Positions 40,849-43,517 of a stretch of DNA of 43,517 nucleotides are shown in pieces (position 1 is the stretch's first letter; the number at the start of each line of letters is the position of its first letter). The notes beneath the pieces were generated by a model. The model saw only the letters and a program-made list of their open reading frames with translations. It was not told the DNA's origin and ran no database searches. The position numbers and the translations under genes were made by a program. Source of the stretch: a virus; IMG/VR virus record IMGVR_UViG_3300045789_000886, positions 1-43,517 of that record; one strand, 5' to 3'.

Positions 40849-41355
40849 ATGAATATTACATTTTACTCATTAAGCGATTACAACAACGGCACATTGATTT
40901 CTAAGACGTTTGAGATTGACGACTACGAAACATACGAAGAGTTTGACCAAGCGCGTACAGCATGGTTAGACGAGCTAACAGAGGCACTAGATGACGGCGA
41001 GTTACGAGAGGAATACATCGTAGCAGACTCAGACGAAATACCTGATGAATACGTTGGGGAATGGACACTGAGCGCCGAACTATGGGATTTCTTAGACGTT
41101 GTAAATAGCGGCTTAGATGTCGAGGTTGTCAAGGCTGGCGTCGATTATGGGATTCCACTGGACAAGATAGAAGACGCATATTTTGGAGAGTTTGAAAATG
41201 ATGAGGAACTGGCGAGAGAATGTCTTGAGAACAGCGGCCTACTAGAAGACGTACCAGCCACGATAGCTAACTACTTTGATTATGAAGCGTATGGCCGTGA
41301 CCTATCACATGACTTTTCACAGAGTGGTAATTATTACTTTCATAGCTCTTTTTAA
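40849..41355 (+). CDS. ardA: ArdA-like antirestriction protein
   Basis: 168 aa, AAGGG upstream of ATG. It opens FYSLSDYNNGTLISKTFEID, the ArdA start pattern (SLSDYN.G.L.G.W). The rest is very acidic, with the later ANYFDYEAYGRDLSHDF matching the ArdA C-terminal motif (YFDYEA.ARDL). ArdA mimics DNA to block type I restriction-modification enzymes. It is the first early gene, the slot T7 gives to the unrelated DNA mimic Ocr (gp0.3). Confidence 0.88.
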   Translation: MNITFYSLSDYNNGTLISKTFEIDDYETYEEFDQARTAWLDELTEALDDGELREEYIVADSDEIPDEYVGEWTLSAELWDFLDVVNSGLDVEVVKAGVDYGIPLDKIEDAYFGEFENDEELARECLENSGLLEDVPATIANYFDYEAYGRDLSHDFSQSGNYYFHSSF

Positions 41356-41849
41356 TAGGCTGTCAGTCTAACTAGCTGACCCCACGAATGATACTGAAAG
41401 GCTTATCAATGGGTATTCGTTAAGAGTACCCATGAGTAAACCTAATGTTAACTAAGAGGGACAAGATGCTATAACGGGGATTTATCACAAAGAAACTAAA
41501 AATGACATTGAGTCAAGACGGTATTCTAGCAATGTGCCTAACGATGCATTGTTGTGGTTTTTTGTAATTTTAAGTAGGTTTATGTTATTAAACGTTAAGT
41601 AATTTTAAGCACCTTAGATACTTGCTCCGTATCCTATGTAGGGGAAATCCTACAATGCAGCGTATTTAAGTAATAATATGAATATATCATGCAGTAATTA
41701 CGAATAAATGACGTAATTGTGTAAATCATCTTATCATTGCGCTCTAAAAACCCATTCAATACCATGCCTGTCTTCAATAACTTAAAGCCTTGTATGGCAA
41801 CGAAACCCGCCCTGCGAATGGATGCGTAATACCTAGGATAAGTAAAACT
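41356..41849. other. 494-bp non-coding interval after ardA
   Basis: AT-rich, no convincing ORF on either strand. It contains a seven-pair stem ATGGGTA/TACCCAT (41409-41433) and a six-pair stem TGTAGG/CCTACA (41637-41654), neither with a T-run. The T-rich part 41545-41615 might include a promoter but no clear -35/-10 pair. As the largest gap near the integrase it is a candidate location for attP; no tRNA-like sequence was seen. Confidence 0.5.
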
Positions 41850-42122
41850 ATGTTAGACCAAACAATACTTGTACATGAGTTGATTTCAGTACGTGATGAT
41901 ATTAGTCTTACAAATGGAGCCGACACACTGGCTTTGTATTGGTACTGTGTACCAGAAGCATCGTTGCCTTATCTCAAAAGTAACTATGACAGCGTCTTAC
42001 GCTTCATGGGCTGCGTGTGGATAGGGACGACGCACAAATTAAATGACCTTGGAGTGTCACACTATGAAAGAGAGCAAGATAAAGGCTGTGCAGGAGCTAC
42101 TAAGTATCTTCAAAGAGCTTAA
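41850..42122 (+). CDS. hypothetical early protein (90 aa)
   Basis: ATG 41850 with AGGATAAG about ten bases upstream; a TTG at 41790 in frame lacks a site. Mixed hydrophobic N-terminal half (HELISVRDDISLTNGADTLALYWYCVP), no membrane segment or motif. The last 59 bases overlap the winged-helix gene in another frame, which weakens the call. Confidence 0.5.
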   Translation: MLDQTILVHELISVRDDISLTNGADTLALYWYCVPEASLPYLKSNYDSVLRFMGCVWIGTTHKLNDLGVSHYEREQDKGCAGATKYLQRA

Positions 42123-42399
42123 CCCAGAAATGAACGTGAACATGATGCTTACATTCCTTGAAGTAGCCAAAGAGCGCGGCATTTCGGGTATTGAAGTCGA
42201 ACACAAACTAGAACTTAAACATGCCACAGCAGCTCGTCTTATGCGTTACTTTGACAAACATCAAACGCAAGGCAAGGATGGTCTTGACCTCTTCCGCGTA
42301 CAGTTAGACCCAAGTGATTATAAGGTCAAACTACGCTTCTTAAATGAAAAAGGACTATTAGTACTAGCACGTATGGACGAGGCTATTAAGCATCTTTAG
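42064..42399 (+). CDS. MarR-like winged-helix regulator
   Basis: 111 aa from ATG 42064 (GGAG nine bases upstream; ATG 42043 adds seven residues). N-terminal helices are followed by a helix-turn-helix (ISGIEVEHKLELKHATAARLMRYFDKH) and a wing with the MarR hallmark LDPSDYKVKLRFLNEKG. A transcription regulator of about 110 residues placed just upstream of integrase suggests control of integration or early genes; this is inference. Confidence 0.75.
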   Translation: MKESKIKAVQELLSIFKELNPEMNVNMMLTFLEVAKERGISGIEVEHKLELKHATAARLMRYFDKHQTQGKDGLDLFRVQLDPSDYKVKLRFLNEKGLLVLARMDEAIKHL

Positions 42400-42473
42400 G
42401 TGCTTACTCCTTGCTCAGTCTAGCATACGGGCGTCATCCGTAAGACCCATACACAGAGCCTAGGAGGCATATT

Positions 42474-43517
42474 GTGAATATTGATTATAGCGCAATCAAA
42501 GAAACACCAAAGGGATTTCGTGTCGAGAAGAAGTTAAAAGGAATGCCAAGGCTAAGAAGAACCTTTGACACCTTTGATGAGGCCGTTAAGGCGCTTGCTG
42601 GGTATTACAAAGGCGACGACAGCACAACGCGAGAAGGTCGTATGAACTACGAGCTTACATGGCAGCTTCTTTTCCGTAGCACCTGTAATGAACGGTGGAG
42701 AGTACAAGGCGAGGCGCAGAGGCTTAATGCAGAGCGTCTTATACGTGATTACTTAGGGGCAACTAAACGAGTCGCTGAGTTTGACCAACGCGCAGCAGAT
42801 GCTTTGACAGACCGCCTATTCAAAGATAAGCCGAGTACCAGCACTGTGAACAGGTATCAATCAGCGTTACGCACTATGTTAAAGGTAGGTGATGAAAAAG
42901 GACTGATTAACTGGAAAGTACCACGCCTCATGTATCACAAGGTTCACGCTGAACGCATCATGTTTTACGACTATGACACAGAGTCAAAGATTGAAGGCAT
43001 TATGCGCCAAATAGGTGAACATGAAATGGCTGACCTCTTCATTCTATTAGTCGAAACAGGCATGAGAACGGCCGAGGGTGCTTTCCTTTCACGTCAAAAC
43101 GTACACTTAGAACACCGACGTATAAACGTATGGGCTCATGACAACAAGACAGGCGTGGCAAGGGCCATACCGTTAACCCTAAGAGCCTATAACGTACTTG
43201 TACGACGAACTGAGTGTACGACGGGCGATTCTGTGTTTCCAACTGCGTCACGCTCTAAGCTACGCTCAGTTTGGGAGAATGTCAGACGAGCATTAAACAA
43301 CTACGACCCCGCTTTTCTGTGGTATTGCACACGACACACATGTGCTACTCGTTTGGTGCAGGCAGGCGTAGATTTTAAGACCGTGCAACAGATTCTTGGT
43401 CATAAACGTATCGAAACAACCATGCGTTACATACAAAGCGCAGACGGAATGTACGGCAGTGCAATATCAGCACTGGACAAAGCAAGAGCAGCACATTTAG
43501 AATGCACCTCCGAATAA
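42474..43517 (+). CDS. int: tyrosine recombinase integrase
   Basis: 347 aa from a GTG start with AGGAGG seven bases upstream. An N-terminal arm-binding part and a core-binding domain (about residues 60-150) precede the catalytic domain. Catalytic residues: Arg198 in TGMRTAEG, Arg287 in YCTRHTCATRL, His310 in LGHKRIETT and nucleophile Tyr319 in MRYIQ. The usual first box II His (H-x-x-R) is Tyr284. The protein ends at the last base of the window. It should insert the genome at a host attachment site not visible here. Confidence 0.93.
   Translation: MNIDYSAIKETPKGFRVEKKLKGMPRLRRTFDTFDEAVKALAGYYKGDDSTTREGRMNYELTWQLLFRSTCNERWRVQGEAQRLNAERLIRDYLGATKRVAEFDQRAADALTDRLFKDKPSTSTVNRYQSALRTMLKVGDEKGLINWKVPRLMYHKVHAERIMFYDYDTESKIEGIMRQIGEHEMADLFILLVETGMRTAEGAFLSRQNVHLEHRRINVWAHDNKTGVARAIPLTLRAYNVLVRRTECTTGDSVFPTASRSKLRSVWENVRRALNNYDPAFLWYCTRHTCATRLVQAGVDFKTVQQILGHKRIETTMRYIQSADGMYGSAISALDKARAAHLECTSE

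Noticed and set aside
41356-41849. tRNA gene or tRNA-derived attachment site
   Set aside because: No T-arm consensus, no acceptor-stem pairing and no cloverleaf found.
42399-42473. Phage promoter before the integrase (ACCCATACACAGAGCCTAGGAGG)
   Set aside because: Only loosely like the consensus; core CACACC and spacing are absent, and AGGAGG is the integrase ribosome site.

Overview
The window reads as the whole, or nearly whole, genome of a T7-like podovirus (single-subunit RNA polymerase, Autographiviridae-type gene order) that also carries a tyrosine integrase. It opens exactly on the ATG of the RNA polymerase gene and closes exactly on the stop codon of the integrase gene. If the molecule is permuted or circularised, integrase runs straight into RNA polymerase (TAA|ATG), as in integrase-bearing T7-like marine phages. 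The real DNA ends then probably lie in the repeat-rich non-coding stretch around 39.5-40.6 kb. A gammaproteobacterial, probably marine, host is suggested by the ThyX/ribonucleotide reductase/glutaredoxin set, a consensus boxA (CGCTCTTTAACA) in the early leader, and apparent scarcity of GATC. No species can be named from the sequence.

Layout, + strand unless stated. 40.6-43.5 kb is the early block: host-type promoter, boxA leader, ardA antirestriction gene, a small unknown gene, a winged-helix regulator and integrase. It continues at 1-3.9 kb with RNA polymerase, a ParB-like protein and a 38-residue ORF. 4.0-17.6 kb is DNA metabolism: ssDNA-binding protein, RusA resolvase, a T7-lysozyme relative without catalytic residues, HTH protein, primase-helicase, DNA polymerase, a possible 2OG-Fe(II) oxygenase, short ATP-dependent ligase, MazG, glutaredoxin, ThyX, NrdA, NrdB, gp6-type exonuclease and small unknowns. 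17.6-34.6 kb is the virion: portal, scaffold, capsid, a strong terminator, tail tubular A and B, internal virion proteins, two collagen-like fibres and a fibre chaperone. 34.6-37.7 kb is lysis and packaging: holin, HNH protein, small terminase, an unknown, M15 endolysin and large terminase.

The accessory part is 37.7-40.3 kb, the only minus-strand genes. A SieB-like membrane protein lies between two copies of the last ~85 bp of terL plus its terminator. Beyond the second copy lies a two-gene membrane module (DUF6338-like protein plus a GYQP-repeat protein), then two weak small ORFs. This looks like a superinfection-exclusion or defence cargo site acquired by recombination at the terL 3' end.

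Transcription: six + strand copies of a T3/T7-like promoter (consensus TAACCCACACCATAGGA) mark the middle and late blocks, so host polymerase should read the early block and phage polymerase the rest. Two early copies are followed at once by hairpins. Translation starts are unusual: seven genes appear to use TTG and two GTG. Endolysin and terL appear to start at ATA codons placed just after strong Shine-Dalgarno sequences.
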